From positions 1-11,435 of the forward strand of contig JAYVKZ010000292.1 of NCBI GenBank assembly GCA_043767985.1: a stretch of DNA of 11,435 bases. Direction: 5' to 3'. The notes beneath the pieces are model-generated. The model was not told the DNA's origin. It ran no database searches and worked only from the letters and a program-made list of their open reading frames with translations. Both the position numbers and the translations under genes were made by a program. This stretch comes from JAPOKJ01 sp043767985. GTDB lineage: Bacteria; Pseudomonadota; Gammaproteobacteria; Burkholderiales; Burkholderiaceae_E. Shown piece after piece: positions 1-7,509 of this stretch (positions are counted from its first letter, which is position 1; each line of letters starts with the position of its first letter).

Positions 1-1
1 C

Positions 2-487
2 AATGCTTCTGACAGCAGTTTGAAAGTGGAGCAATCAACCGTCAAGCAGCTCTCTGATCAAGTCAAAAGCATGGAAGCCGAAAACGCTAAGCTGAAGGCC
101 GATCTATCTTATTTTGAGCGACTTTTGCCAAGCGGTGGGCAGGGCGAAGTGATTGCGATTCGAAGCTTGGAAGTCTTGCCCGATACTGTGCCCAATCAAC
201 TACGCTACCGGGCCTTGGTGGTGCAGGGCGGTCGCGAAGAGAAAAGCTTCCAGGGCGCACTTCAAATCGTCATGACCTTGGTGAATGACGGAAAGCCCAT
301 GACGGTCGTGGTGCCCGACCCGAAAGTTGCGGACGCGAAACCCCCTGACAACATGAAGCTCAATTTTACTCGCTACCTCAAGGTGGATGGTCAGGTGGAA
401 ATTCCGGCCGGCGCCATCTTGAAAACGTTTCAATTAAGGGTGCTGGAGCGGGGCGCCGTGCGCGCTCAGCAATCGATTTCTAGGTAA
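2..487 (+). CDS. DUF6776-like coiled-coil protein, 5'-truncated
   Basis: The frame is open from base 2, so the gene begins before the window and its N-terminus, perhaps with a membrane anchor, is missing. A TTG at 20 is the first start-like codon inside the window, but nothing supports it as the true start. The visible 161 residues begin with a polar heptad-like stretch rich in K, E, Q and L, likely a coiled coil. It leads into a YFERLLP motif and then a beta-rich domain ending in a basic tail. This pattern, directly ahead of a bactofilin and erpA, matches the DUF6776 family seen at this spot in Burkholderiales; I make that link from memory of the neighbourhood and the FERLLP motif. The function is unknown. 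Proximity to bactofilin suggests an envelope or cytoskeleton role, which is inference. It ends 30 bases before the bactofilin start and is probably co-transcribed. Confidence 0.7.
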   Translation, partial: NASDSSLKVEQSTVKQLSDQVKSMEAENAKLKADLSYFERLLPSGGQGEVIAIRSLEVLPDTVPNQLRYRALVVQGGREEKSFQGALQIVMTLVNDGKPMTVVVPDPKVADAKPPDNMKLNFTRYLKVDGQVEIPAGAILKTFQLRVLERGAVRAQQSISR

Positions 488-490
488 AAT
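485..490 (+). promoter_or_regulatory. possible -10 element ahead of the bactofilin gene
   Basis: TAAAAT lies just after the upstream stop codon and 27 bases before the bactofilin start. The surrounding AGGTAAAATA resembles the stretch at 4102-4111 and the -10 region ahead of glyA. No convincing -35 hexamer is seen 16-18 bases upstream, so this is weak. Confidence 0.25.
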
Positions 491-517
491 AGAGTCTGCC
501 CCATAAAGGATGAGCCG

Positions 518-919
518 ATGTTTAATAAAAAGACCACCGCAAGCAGTGCTGCGATTGAAAGTTTGATCAGCGCGGGTACGACCATCGAGGGTAATGTGCG
601 CTTTAAGGGTGGGCTCAGAATCGATGGCACCGTGAAAGGCAATGTCGTGGCAGAGGACGGCGCGGCGTCTACCCTGGTACTGTCCGAGTCTGGCCGGATT
701 GAAGGGCAGGTGTGCGCAGCTCATTTGATGATTAACGGTGCCATTGTCGGGCCGATTACCGCTACCGAGACCATTGAGTTGCAGCCGAAGGCCAAGGTGA
801 ATGGGGAAATCCATTATGTCGCCCTGGAAATGCACCATGGGGCGGTGGTTGATGGTACGCTCATGCATCTTGAAAACGGGCGGCCTGGCCTCAAGTTGGC
901 TGCGAGTAACGAGAATTAA
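518..919 (+). CDS. bactofilin (polymer-forming cytoskeletal protein)
   Basis: This 133-residue protein fits the bactofilin (DUF583) family, which forms nucleotide-independent filaments of beta-helix subunits, often at the inner membrane, where they position cell-wall enzymes. The core, roughly residues 18-115, shows the regular turns of the family: GTTIEGNVRFKGGLRIDGTVKGNV, then ESGRIEGQV, INGAIVGPI, PKAKVNGEI and HHGAVVDGTL, with a glycine every 6-8 residues. Short disordered tails flank it (MFNKKTTASSAA and LAASNEN). The start is supported by AAAGGA at 505-510, seven bases before the ATG. The next gene, erpA, follows after 39 bases. Cell-wall genes on the opposite strand nearby (M23 endopeptidase, anmK) are compatible with an envelope role, but a direct link is inference. 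Confidence 0.93.
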   Translation: MFNKKTTASSAAIESLISAGTTIEGNVRFKGGLRIDGTVKGNVVAEDGAASTLVLSESGRIEGQVCAAHLMINGAIVGPITATETIELQPKAKVNGEIHYVALEMHHGAVVDGTLMHLENGRPGLKLAASNEN

Positions 920-958
920 TTTTACAGAGATGAGTGCCTTGCACGATATGGAGTTTTT

Positions 959-1309
959 ATGAATGCGGTTGCAGAATTACCCTCGCCCTTTGTCTTTACC
1001 GACAATGCGGCAGCCAAGGTGAAGTCCCTGATCGAAGAGGAAGGCAATGACGCGTTGAAATTGAGAGTGTTCGTTCAAGGTGGAGGCTGCTCTGGCTTCC
1101 AGTACGGCTTTACGTTCGATGAGGAAGTCAACGAAGACGATACCTCTCTCATTAAGAACGGCGTCACGCTCTTGATCGACGCGATGAGCTACCAGTACTT
1201 GGTCGGCGCAGAGATCGATTATAAGGACGATATCAACGGTTCCCAGTTCGTGATTAAGAACCCGAATGCCACCAGCACTTGCGGTTGTGGTTCGTCTTTT
1301 TCAGCCTAA
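959..1309 (+). CDS. erpA: iron-sulfur cluster insertion protein ErpA (A-type carrier)
   Basis: This 116-residue A-type carrier accepts Fe-S clusters from the Isc scaffold and delivers them to apo-enzymes in the cytoplasm. The three cluster-ligating cysteines are present: C44 in GGGCSGFQYGF, and C108 and C110 in the C-terminal TCGCGSSF. The sequence after the first cysteine (FTFDEEVNEDDT) and the pattern LIDAMSYQYLVGAEIDYKDDINGSQFVIKNPNA are typical of ErpA rather than IscA or SufA. Length is normal. GGAG at 950-953 lies five bases ahead of the ATG. The gene converges with anmK; the stop codons are separated by only 28 bases and I see no strong terminator between them. Confidence 0.96.
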   Translation: MNAVAELPSPFVFTDNAAAKVKSLIEEEGNDALKLRVFVQGGGCSGFQYGFTFDEEVNEDDTSLIKNGVTLLIDAMSYQYLVGAEIDYKDDINGSQFVIKNPNATSTCGCGSSFSA

Positions 1310-1337
1310 AAAATAGGCGGCCCTTGCTACGCGCCCA

Positions 1338-2549
1338 CTAGGGCATGTAGAGAGCGCCTGCGATGTGCGGGCGCCTCGATCCTGTTACCGGACAAAAGTT
1401 GAGAGGCTGTTTGTTCCAGCGTTTCCACGCAAGCCAGGCAAACGCGCTGGCTTCCATCTGCTGAGGGTCGATGCCAAGTTCACTGGTATTTCGAAGCTTT
1501 AGGGGCATACCCAATAGGCTTGTGAACGCGGCTTGGATGTCACGCATCAATTGAATGTTTTTGACACCACCACCACAGGCGTAGACCGCTATTTTTTTTC
1601 TTTCCGCTCCTGATGAATAAGCACCAGTGAGAGCCCGCTGCGCTGCCTGAGCGATGGAGCGAGCGGTGAGCTGGCTTAAGGTGGCTTGAATATCGCGCGC
1701 AGAGAGTTGCTCTACAGGGCTGAATTGCGAAAGCTTGTCCTCCAGCCAAGACAAACTAAACAATTCTCGGCCAGTGCTTTTCGGGGCTGGAAGCGCAAAA
1801 AACGGCTCCGCAAGCAAGTGCTCCAACAATCGCTCGTTGTTTGAGCCTGAGGTGGCCCAGGCGCCGGACGGATCGTAGGCTTGTCCTAAATGTTTTAGCG
1901 CCCAGGCATCGAGCAGGGTACTGGCCGGCCCAGTATCAAAGCCCGTCACTCGGTCATCGTCCAGGAGGCTTAGATTTGCGACGCCCCCAAGATTCAGAAT
2001 GAGGCGATATTCATCCTTCGACCCGAGGGCGTCTTGATGAAACAGCGGCACCAGCGGCGCACCTTGCCCGCCAAGAGCAAGGTCTGCGCTTCGAAAATCA
2101 CAAACTGTCGGGAGTTCGCTCAGCGCCGCAATTCTTGCGCCATTGATAAGCTGGAGCGTGAAGCCGGATTCCGGTCGGTGGCGTATGGTTTGCCCGTGGG
2201 CGCCGATGGCTAGAACAGCTACGCTCGATGCCTTGGCCTGCAAGTCTTGAACGACTTTGACAAAAAGATCTGCGAGAGTATTCGAGGCCAGTGCGGCTTC
2301 TTCAATGACGTCTAACGCCGTAGCGCTTCCCTCCGATTGTCTGCAGTAGTCACCGCGAGCAAGATGCCCGAGTCGGCCACGTAGGTCAGGAGGCATTTCA
2401 ATCGAAGCGCTGGCCAGGTTTTTTAATTGAAGTTGGCCTTGGGGCGATACTGAGAATTCAACCATGGCTCCATCGACTCCGTCGAGGCTTGTGCCCGACA
2501 TGAGTCCGATGAAAATTTGTGGTGAAGATGCTTTCGCTGCGTTCAACAA
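1338..2549 (-). CDS. anmK: anhydro-N-acetylmuramic acid kinase AnmK
   Basis: AnmK opens the 1,6-anhydro ring of anhydroMurNAc and phosphorylates it to MurNAc-6-phosphate with ATP, recycling peptidoglycan in the cytoplasm. The 403 residues show the ASKHA kinase pattern: GLMSGTSLDGVD at 15-26, ATP-binding LNLGGVANLS at 185-194, GFDTGP at 203-208 with the likely catalytic aspartate D205, KSTGRELF at 257-264, CGGGVKN at 325-331 and DPQQMEASAFAWLA at 361-374. The C-terminus has the family's TGSRRPHIAGALY. It is slightly longer than the usual ~370 residues. The start is uncertain: no ATG precedes the first motif, so a TTG at 2549 is used, and I see no good ribosome-binding site. It lies 17 bases after the M23 peptidase stop codon, so translational coupling is plausible. 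Confidence 0.93.
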   Translation of the reverse strand: MLNAAKASSPQIFIGLMSGTSLDGVDGAMVEFSVSPQGQLQLKNLASASIEMPPDLRGRLGHLARGDYCRQSEGSATALDVIEEAALASNTLADLFVKVVQDLQAKASSVAVLAIGAHGQTIRHRPESGFTLQLINGARIAALSELPTVCDFRSADLALGGQGAPLVPLFHQDALGSKDEYRLILNLGGVANLSLLDDDRVTGFDTGPASTLLDAWALKHLGQAYDPSGAWATSGSNNERLLEHLLAEPFFALPAPKSTGRELFSLSWLEDKLSQFSPVEQLSARDIQATLSQLTARSIAQAAQRALTGAYSSGAERKKIAVYACGGGVKNIQLMRDIQAAFTSLLGMPLKLRNTSELGIDPQQMEASAFAWLAWKRWNKQPLNFCPVTGSRRPHIAGALYMP

Positions 2550-2566
2550 GCTAGTGAAACTGGAGC

Positions 2567-4087
2567 TTACTGAAACTGGGCGAGCTTTGCTGTGCCTAGT
2601 TGGGCCATCAATGATTTAATTTGTTCAGACTTTTGAGCTAAAAGCTTTTTATTTGAGCCGTCCAGAGGGCCTCGAGAGGGCAGCTCGGCGGTCAGAGGGT
2701 TGGCTTGCTCGCCATCGACTTTGAACTCGTAGTGAAGATGAGGACCGGTTGCAAAACCCGTTCTGCCCACAAAGCCGATCACATCGCCTTGGCGTACTTT
2801 GCTACCCTCTTTCAGACCATCCGCGAACTCATTTAAGTGAGCATAGGTGGTGCTGAATTTGCCATGCTTCACGGTAATGACGTTGCCATAACCACGTTGC
2901 GTACCAATGAATTCAATGGAGCCATCACCCGTCGCACGAACTTTCGTGCCTAGAGGTGCTGCAAAGTCAACGCCGCGGTGCGCACGCCAATCTTTAAAAA
3001 TTGGGTGTTGGCGAGCCTCGGAAAACTCTGAGCTAATTCTAGCGAACTCAATGGGGTATCGAAGAAAGCTTTTCTTGAGGCTCTTGCCGTCAAACGCAAA
3101 GTATTCGCCGCTATTGGGGTTCTTGGCATCACTAAACCACAGTGCTGAGTAAACGCGTTTGCCGCTCACCCATTCAACCGCCAAAACACGGCCGGGCACA
3201 GGCGCCTCAAGGCTCACAGCGTCGGCAAGCGTTTCGTAAATCACTTTGACTCGGTCGCCGCGACGCGCTTCTTTTTCAAAGTCGATGACGTCTGAAAATA
3301 AGTCAACGATTTGGTTGGCCACTGATTCCGGAACTTTTGAACTATCAGCAGCCGCAGCAAGTGTGCTGCGAATCGAGAAGACCTTGGTGTCGGTGTAGGT
3401 GATGAGTTTGGCTGCTTCTTGCTTTACAAAAAAGCCGTCATCTCCTCGGCTGATGGTAAAGCGTGTGCCGGGTGTTACGGCCCCGTCTTCGTCATCCGCT
3501 GCGGGTTGAACGTAATGCAAGGAGTAAATCTTGCCTTCGGAGCCAATTTCGGCTTGGACCATTCGGCCCGATTGAATCTTGGCAAACGGTTGCGCTACTG
3601 GATTTTTGGCAATAAATTTAAGGAGTTCGGAATCGCTCGCGCCCAGACGGCTGAGAAGCGTGGCAATCGAATCTCCTTTACGAACCTTTTCAGACTGGAG
3701 GAAGCGATCCAGGCGTGGCGGCAAGGAGAGCGTGCCCTCGGCAGTTTTATTGGCAACAGCAGGCTTCTCTGTAGAGGCGCTAGCCGCCGACTTGCTGGCA
3801 GCGTTAGGTTCTAAGGCAATAGGATTGTCTAAAGCCGAATCATTACTGCTGGCACTTAATCCGACGGGCGGTACCGAGCTTGATTCAGCAACCCACTTAA
3901 CAGGAGCAATAGTTTCGGTCACTTGCTTGGAAGCTCCTTGAGCCGGAGTCTCCGTGACGTCTTCTGGTGCAACACCATAGGCCGCAAATGCCACCCCTAA
4001 CAGGCTGACCATGGCCATGCCGCTCCATTTAACTTTGGACGGTACAGCGGCAAGCTTGCTGGCAATGATTTCGTGATTAGGCGGCAT
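2567..4087 (-). CDS. M23 murein DD-endopeptidase, membrane-anchored (MepM-like)
   Basis: This 506-residue zinc metallopeptidase of the LytM/M23 family likely cleaves peptide cross-links in the periplasm to allow wall growth. An N-terminal hydrophobic segment (about residues 22-40, WSGMAMVSLLGVAFAAYGVA) acts as a membrane anchor or uncleaved signal. A low-complexity Ala/Ser/Pro/Thr linker follows (41-118), then an OapA/LysM-like region (about 125-190, with the VRKGDSIATLLSRLGA motif), a middle domain (about 205-345) and the M23 domain (about 365-465). Zinc and catalytic residues are complete: H370 and D374 in HRGVD, H417 in TTYAHL, H450 and H452 in GPHLHYEF, so the enzyme should be active. The architecture matches E. 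coli MepM (YebA). It is transcribed ahead of anmK, pairing wall cleavage with recycling. The ATG at 4087 has only a weak GGGG upstream, but it places the membrane segment correctly. Confidence 0.92.
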   Translation of the reverse strand: MPPNHEIIASKLAAVPSKVKWSGMAMVSLLGVAFAAYGVAPEDVTETPAQGASKQVTETIAPVKWVAESSSVPPVGLSASSNDSALDNPIALEPNAASKSAASASTEKPAVANKTAEGTLSLPPRLDRFLQSEKVRKGDSIATLLSRLGASDSELLKFIAKNPVAQPFAKIQSGRMVQAEIGSEGKIYSLHYVQPAADDEDGAVTPGTRFTISRGDDGFFVKQEAAKLITYTDTKVFSIRSTLAAAADSSKVPESVANQIVDLFSDVIDFEKEARRGDRVKVIYETLADAVSLEAPVPGRVLAVEWVSGKRVYSALWFSDAKNPNSGEYFAFDGKSLKKSFLRYPIEFARISSEFSEARQHPIFKDWRAHRGVDFAAPLGTKVRATGDGSIEFIGTQRGYGNVITVKHGKFSTTYAHLNEFADGLKEGSKVRQGDVIGFVGRTGFATGPHLHYEFKVDGEQANPLTAELPSRGPLDGSNKKLLAQKSEQIKSLMAQLGTAKLAQFQ

Positions 4088-4152
4088 CTGCGCAACCCCA
4101 TAGGTAAAATAAAGTGTCGAATCAATCTACTACGGACGATGCCCGGAGGGGG

Positions 4153-4181
4153 ATTATAAGCGTTGGGGAGGATTTTGACCA
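4153..4181 (-). promoter_or_regulatory. predicted sigma70 promoter for the M23 peptidase-anmK pair
   Basis: Reading the minus strand, a perfect TATAAT (4158-4153) is preceded by TGGTCA (4181-4176, four of six matches to TTGACA) with a 17-base spacer. Transcription would start near 4146, giving a leader of about 60 bases before the peptidase ATG. This was found by eye and is not experimentally supported. Confidence 0.5.
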
Positions 4182-4291
4182 GAAAGCCCCACGGTAACCC
4201 TAAGCCGGACGAGCGGTCGGTGCGCCATCAAACATAAGGCCGTTAATTTGAAAAACTTTAGAATCCACAAACTCGGTATTGGTGTGAAAAG

Positions 4292-4810
4292 ATGATCGCC
4301 TTCTTACAGCGTGTCTCCCAGGCCGATGTCCGAGTGGGCGCCAAGCAGGTTGCCAAAATCGGCCTTGGGCTGATGGTTTTGCTGTGTGCCGAGCGCGACG
4401 ATACTGAAGTAGACGCCGATCAGTTGCTGCAAAAACTTCTAAATTACCGTGTTTTCGCCGACAATGAAGGTAAGATGAATGTATCTTTGCTGCAATTGGC
4501 CGAAATGAACCTGCGAATGCAAGTTGTTCCCGATGTTGGCCTATTGATCGTCCCACAATTCACTTTAGCGGCCGACACTCAGTCTGGAACTCGCCCAAGT
4601 TTTACCCCTGCAGCCGCCCCGGCGCGAGCCAGGCAACTTTTCGATTATTTCGTCGCACAAGCGTTGGCCAGGAAAATTCCGGCACTTTCTATTGAAACCG
4701 GCGTGTTTGGCGCCCATATGCAAGTCGGCATCGTGAACGACGGACCAGTGAGTTTTTGGTTACAAACGAGAAAAAGTACACCCTCCCGACCCCCTGCAGC
4801 GTTAAACTGA
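4292..4810 (+). CDS. dtd: D-aminoacyl-tRNA deacylase (DTD)
   Basis: DTD hydrolyses D-amino acids, and glycine mischarged on tRNA-Ala, from tRNA in the cytoplasm, using RNA-based catalysis in a dimer. The 172 residues begin with the typical MIAFLQRVSQADVRV and carry RPSFTPAAAPARARQLFDYF and IETGVFGAHMQV. The two signature motifs are recognisable but altered. SQFTL is PQFTL at 88-92 (codon CCA at the first position), and NxGPxT is NDGPVS at 149-154; the cross-subunit chirality-checking Gly-cisPro pair is G151-P152. The last 14 residues extend past the usual end near FWLQ. No strong ribosome-binding site is seen. The stop is four bases before the YbhB-like gene, so they are probably co-transcribed. 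In many Burkholderiales tyrS sits directly upstream; here it does not. Confidence 0.93.
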   Translation: MIAFLQRVSQADVRVGAKQVAKIGLGLMVLLCAERDDTEVDADQLLQKLLNYRVFADNEGKMNVSLLQLAEMNLRMQVVPDVGLLIVPQFTLAADTQSGTRPSFTPAAAPARARQLFDYFVAQALARKIPALSIETGVFGAHMQVGIVNDGPVSFWLQTRKSTPSRPPAALN

Positions 4811-4814
4811 AGTC

Positions 4815-5447
4815 ATGAAAATTACCAGTCAATCTTTCGCCGACGGTGCCCGAATCCCTGAAGAGTTCGGTTTCGGTAAGTTCGATGTGAAGAATCATGT
4901 CGCTCTTTCATTGAATCGCAACCCGCATTTGGCCTGGTCCGAGGTGCCTAGTGGCGTGAAGTCATTTGTCTTGATTTGCCATGACAGCTCGGCCCCGACC
5001 GAGGGAGGCGATGTCAATCAGTCGGATCGCGAGGTGCCAGCGGATTTGCCAAGGTCAGATTTCTTTCATTGGGTGCTCATTGAGATTCCGGCGGCAACAC
5101 GTGAAATCCCGGCGATGAGTTTTTCGAAGGTGGTGACGCCAAAAGGAAAAATGGGTCCTGCTGCCCTTTTAGGCGGGCGGCATGGTATCAATGACTATAC
5201 CTATTGGTTCGCATCCGATCCCGACATGGCGGGAGATTATTTTGGCTATGACGGCCCTTGCCCGCCATGGAATGACTCGATCATGCATCATTATCATTTC
5301 ACGCTCTACGCCTTGGATGTTGAAACCTTGCCCTTGCTAGGCAAGTTTGGCGGCAATGATGTGCGCCGCGTCATCGAGGCGCATACCCTGGACCAAGCCA
5401 GCTATTCAGGAACCTATTCGCTCAATCCTAGGCTGCTAGCGGCTTGA
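4815..5447 (+). CDS. YbhB/YbcL-type phosphatidylethanolamine-binding-like protein
   Basis: This 210-residue protein belongs to the PEBP (Raf kinase inhibitor-like) superfamily. Bacterial members are small cytoplasmic or periplasmic anion-binding proteins of poorly known role. Family signatures are visible: LAWSEVPSGVKSFVLICHDSSAP (residues 39-61, equivalent to the DPDAP pocket), FFHWVLIEIP at 83-92, GRHGINDYTYWF at 121-132, and YFGYDGPCPPWND...HHYHFTLYALD at 142-168, which forms the anion pocket. No signal peptide is seen, so a cytoplasmic location is likely. A small insertion rich in acidic residues follows the DSSAP motif (62-80). It starts four bases after dtd ends, with only a weak ribosome-binding site, suggesting coupling. 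I cannot assign a substrate. Confidence 0.9.
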   Translation: MKITSQSFADGARIPEEFGFGKFDVKNHVALSLNRNPHLAWSEVPSGVKSFVLICHDSSAPTEGGDVNQSDREVPADLPRSDFFHWVLIEIPAATREIPAMSFSKVVTPKGKMGPAALLGGRHGINDYTYWFASDPDMAGDYFGYDGPCPPWNDSIMHHYHFTLYALDVETLPLLGKFGGNDVRRVIEAHTLDQASYSGTYSLNPRLLAA

Positions 5448-5465
5448 GAAATTTTTTGCTGTTGA

Positions 5466-6128
5466 TTGTTGGAGCGCGAAGCTGTCTTGACCCCTGAACT
5501 CATTTTGATTCGTCATGGCGTCACCGCCTGGAACAAGGATCGTCGTTTCCAAGGTGGTATTGATATACCGCTCGATGAAGAAGGTGAGCGCCAAGCGCGT
5601 TTGCTCGGTGACTTTTTTAAAAGCCAGCCCGCCCCCGATTTACTGATCGCAAGCGATCTGGGCCGAGCGATCGCCACCGCCAAACCGATTGCCGAACTTT
5701 TTAAGCTGGACATTCAAATTGAGCCGCTTTGGCGAGAACGTCATTATGGTGATTTTGAAGGCAAAAACCATCTGGAGTTGCAAGCGCAGTATCCGGTTGA
5801 TTTCGAACGCTGGCGCTCACGCGCCCTACATCACTCCTTCCCAGGTGGTGGCGAGAGTATTGCTGTATTTCATGAGCGTGTACACACTGCATTGAATGTG
5901 GTGCGCGCGCGCTTCACAAGCGATATCAGGCGCATTCTCGTGCTGACCCATGGTGGCGTTCTCGGCAGTGTTTACCGTATTGCGCAAGGCTTGTCGCCTG
6001 ATGACCCTATCAAGGTTCCTATCGACAACACGGCCATTAATCGGCTCTTTTTGGATGGTGAGCTCGGGGCTGAGCGCTGGGCGATTCGAAGCTGGGGCGA
6101 GCTCACGCATCTGAACTTTCTCGCATAG
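5466..6128 (+). CDS. histidine phosphatase (phosphoglycerate mutase-like)
   Basis: This 220-residue protein of the histidine phosphatase (PGAM/CobC) superfamily transfers phosphate through a histidine intermediate. Catalytic residues are in place: R16-H17-G18 in LILIRHGVTAW, R67 in SDLGRAIATAKP, E91 in WRERHYGDFEG, and H162 in VLTHGGVLGSVYR. The sequence resembles the cofactor-independent broad-specificity phosphatases often annotated gpmB or cobC in betaproteobacteria. A glycolytic mutase role is not implied, and the substrate is not known. No ATG is available before the RHG motif. The coordinates use TTG at 5466; TTG at 5469 or 5487 are alternatives, the latter with GGAG at 5471-5474 but at a long 12-base spacing. 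The gap to the YbhB-like gene is 18 bases, so it is likely the third gene of the dtd operon. Confidence 0.9.
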   Translation: MLEREAVLTPELILIRHGVTAWNKDRRFQGGIDIPLDEEGERQARLLGDFFKSQPAPDLLIASDLGRAIATAKPIAELFKLDIQIEPLWRERHYGDFEGKNHLELQAQYPVDFERWRSRALHHSFPGGGESIAVFHERVHTALNVVRARFTSDIRRILVLTHGGVLGSVYRIAQGLSPDDPIKVPIDNTAINRLFLDGELGAERWAIRSWGELTHLNFLA

Positions 6129-6129
6129 G

Positions 6130-6137
6130 TATAAAAT
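6130..6137 (+). promoter_or_regulatory. possible -10 region ahead of glyA
   Basis: TATAAAAT begins two bases after the histidine phosphatase stop codon and 45 bases before the glyA start. It offers overlapping TATAAA and TAAAAT hexamers. The -35 region is poor: CTGAAC at 6111-6116 is the nearest resemblance and spacing is short. A separate glyA promoter is plausible but not established. Confidence 0.35.
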
Positions 6138-6174
6138 CTGTGGCTTGCGCGACTGGCACTGACCAGGAGCCCCT

Positions 6175-7437
6175 ATGCTGGACCCCTATCAAATGTTTGA
6201 CAAGAACGAAACTCTCGCTAAATCCGATCCCGAGCTTTGGAAAATTGTGCAGCTGGAAAATCAGCGCCAAGAAGATCACATCGAGCTCATTGCCTCTGAA
6301 AACTATGCCAGTCCGGCGGTCATGGAAGCACAAGGCACACAGCTCACGAATAAGTATGCCGAAGGCTACCCTGGGCGTCGCTACTACGGTGGCTGCGAGT
6401 ATGTGGATATGGCGGAGCAACTGGCCATTGATCGGCTTAAGAAAATTTTCGGTGCGCAAGCTGTTAATGTTCAGCCCAATTCTGGATCGCAGGCCAATCA
6501 GGCGGTGTTCTTGGCCTTTCTCAAGCCGGGCGACACGATTCTCGGAATGAGCTTGGCGGAAGGCGGCCACTTGACGCACGGTATGCCATTAAACATGTCT
6601 GGGAAATGGTTCAATGTCGTGTCCTATGGCCTGGATGCTCAGGAAGCGATTGACTATGAGGCTATGGAGCGCAAGGCTCACGAGGCCAAGCCAAAGCTCA
6701 TTATTGCAGGGGCCTCTGCCTATAGCTTGGGTATCGACTTTGCGCGTTTCGCCAAAGTAGCGAAAGACGTAGGTGCCATATTCATGGTGGACATGGCCCA
6801 CTATGCCGGCCTGATCGCGGCTGGTGTTTACCCCAATCCAGTGCCGCACGCCGACGTTGTGACCTCGACCACCCATAAGAGCTTGCGCGGCCCTCGTGGC
6901 GGCGTGATTTTGATGAAGTCGGAGCATGAGAAGGCGATTAATTCGGCTGTGTTTCCGGGCTTGCAAGGCGGCCCACTCATGCATGTCATTGCAGCCAAGG
7001 CCGTTGCCTTTGGCGAGGCGCTACGCCCCGAGTTCAAGCAGTATCAACAACAGGTGGCGACCAATGCCAAGTTACTGGCTGAAACCTTAATTCAGCGCGG
7101 GCTGAGAATTGTTTCGGGTCGAACTGAAAGCCACGTCATGTTGGTGGATCTACGGGCCAAGAAAATTAGCGGTAAAGATGCCGAGACGATCCTGGGTCAA
7201 GCACATATGACCTGCAATAAAAACGCGATTCCCAACGATCCTGAAAAGCCGATGGTGACCAGTGGCATTCGCCTGGGTTCGCCTGCCTTCACGACACGTG
7301 GTTTCAAGGATGCTGAAGCCGTCGCGGTGGGGCATTTGATTGCCGACGTGCTCGACAATCCTCACAGTGCCGACAATATTGCTGCGGTGCGCGCCAAAGT
7401 CTCCGCCTTGACCGCGCGCTTTCCGGTGTATCGTTAG
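6175..7437 (+). CDS. glyA: serine hydroxymethyltransferase
   Basis: GlyA interconverts serine and tetrahydrofolate with glycine and 5,10-methylene-tetrahydrofolate, using PLP. It is the main one-carbon source for purine and thymidylate synthesis in the cytoplasm. The 420 residues are full length for the family. Visible motifs are IELIASENYASPAVMEAQGT at 37-56, NKYAEGYPGRRYYGG at 59-73, QPNSGSQAN at 100-108, VDMAHYAGL at 205-213 (PLP-contacting D206 and H209), the PLP-lysine K235 in TTHKSLRGPRGG, and PGLQGGP. The start is clear: AGGAG at 6165-6169 lies five bases before the ATG, and the N-terminus MLDPYQMF fits the family. It is followed by nrdR after 72 bases, the common proteobacterial glyA-nrdR neighbourhood linking one-carbon and deoxynucleotide supply. 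Confidence 0.97.
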   Translation: MLDPYQMFDKNETLAKSDPELWKIVQLENQRQEDHIELIASENYASPAVMEAQGTQLTNKYAEGYPGRRYYGGCEYVDMAEQLAIDRLKKIFGAQAVNVQPNSGSQANQAVFLAFLKPGDTILGMSLAEGGHLTHGMPLNMSGKWFNVVSYGLDAQEAIDYEAMERKAHEAKPKLIIAGASAYSLGIDFARFAKVAKDVGAIFMVDMAHYAGLIAAGVYPNPVPHADVVTSTTHKSLRGPRGGVILMKSEHEKAINSAVFPGLQGGPLMHVIAAKAVAFGEALRPEFKQYQQQVATNAKLLAETLIQRGLRIVSGRTESHVMLVDLRAKKISGKDAETILGQAHMTCNKNAIPNDPEKPMVTSGIRLGSPAFTTRGFKDAEAVAVGHLIADVLDNPHSADNIAAVRAKVSALTARFPVYR

Positions 7438-7509
7438 GAGCCTTTGGGTTGCTAGTTGTTTCGGCCCATTTGATCTTGTCGACCCAATAAGCGTAGAAAG
7501 CGAGCGTCC

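Noticed and set aside
434..868. 144-codon minus-strand frame across the bactofilin gene
   Set aside because: It is antisense to a clear bactofilin with a good ribosome-binding site and shows no domain.
1333..1344. GCCC-ACTA-GGGC hairpin between erpA and anmK as a bidirectional terminator
   Set aside because: The stem is only four pairs, has no flanking T-run, and overlaps the anmK stop codon.
4200..4556. Minus-strand open frame antisense to dtd
   Set aside because: Mostly a shadow of dtd in another frame; the part outside dtd (ending VFQINGLMFDGAPTARPA) looks mildly protein-like but is too short to assign to anything.
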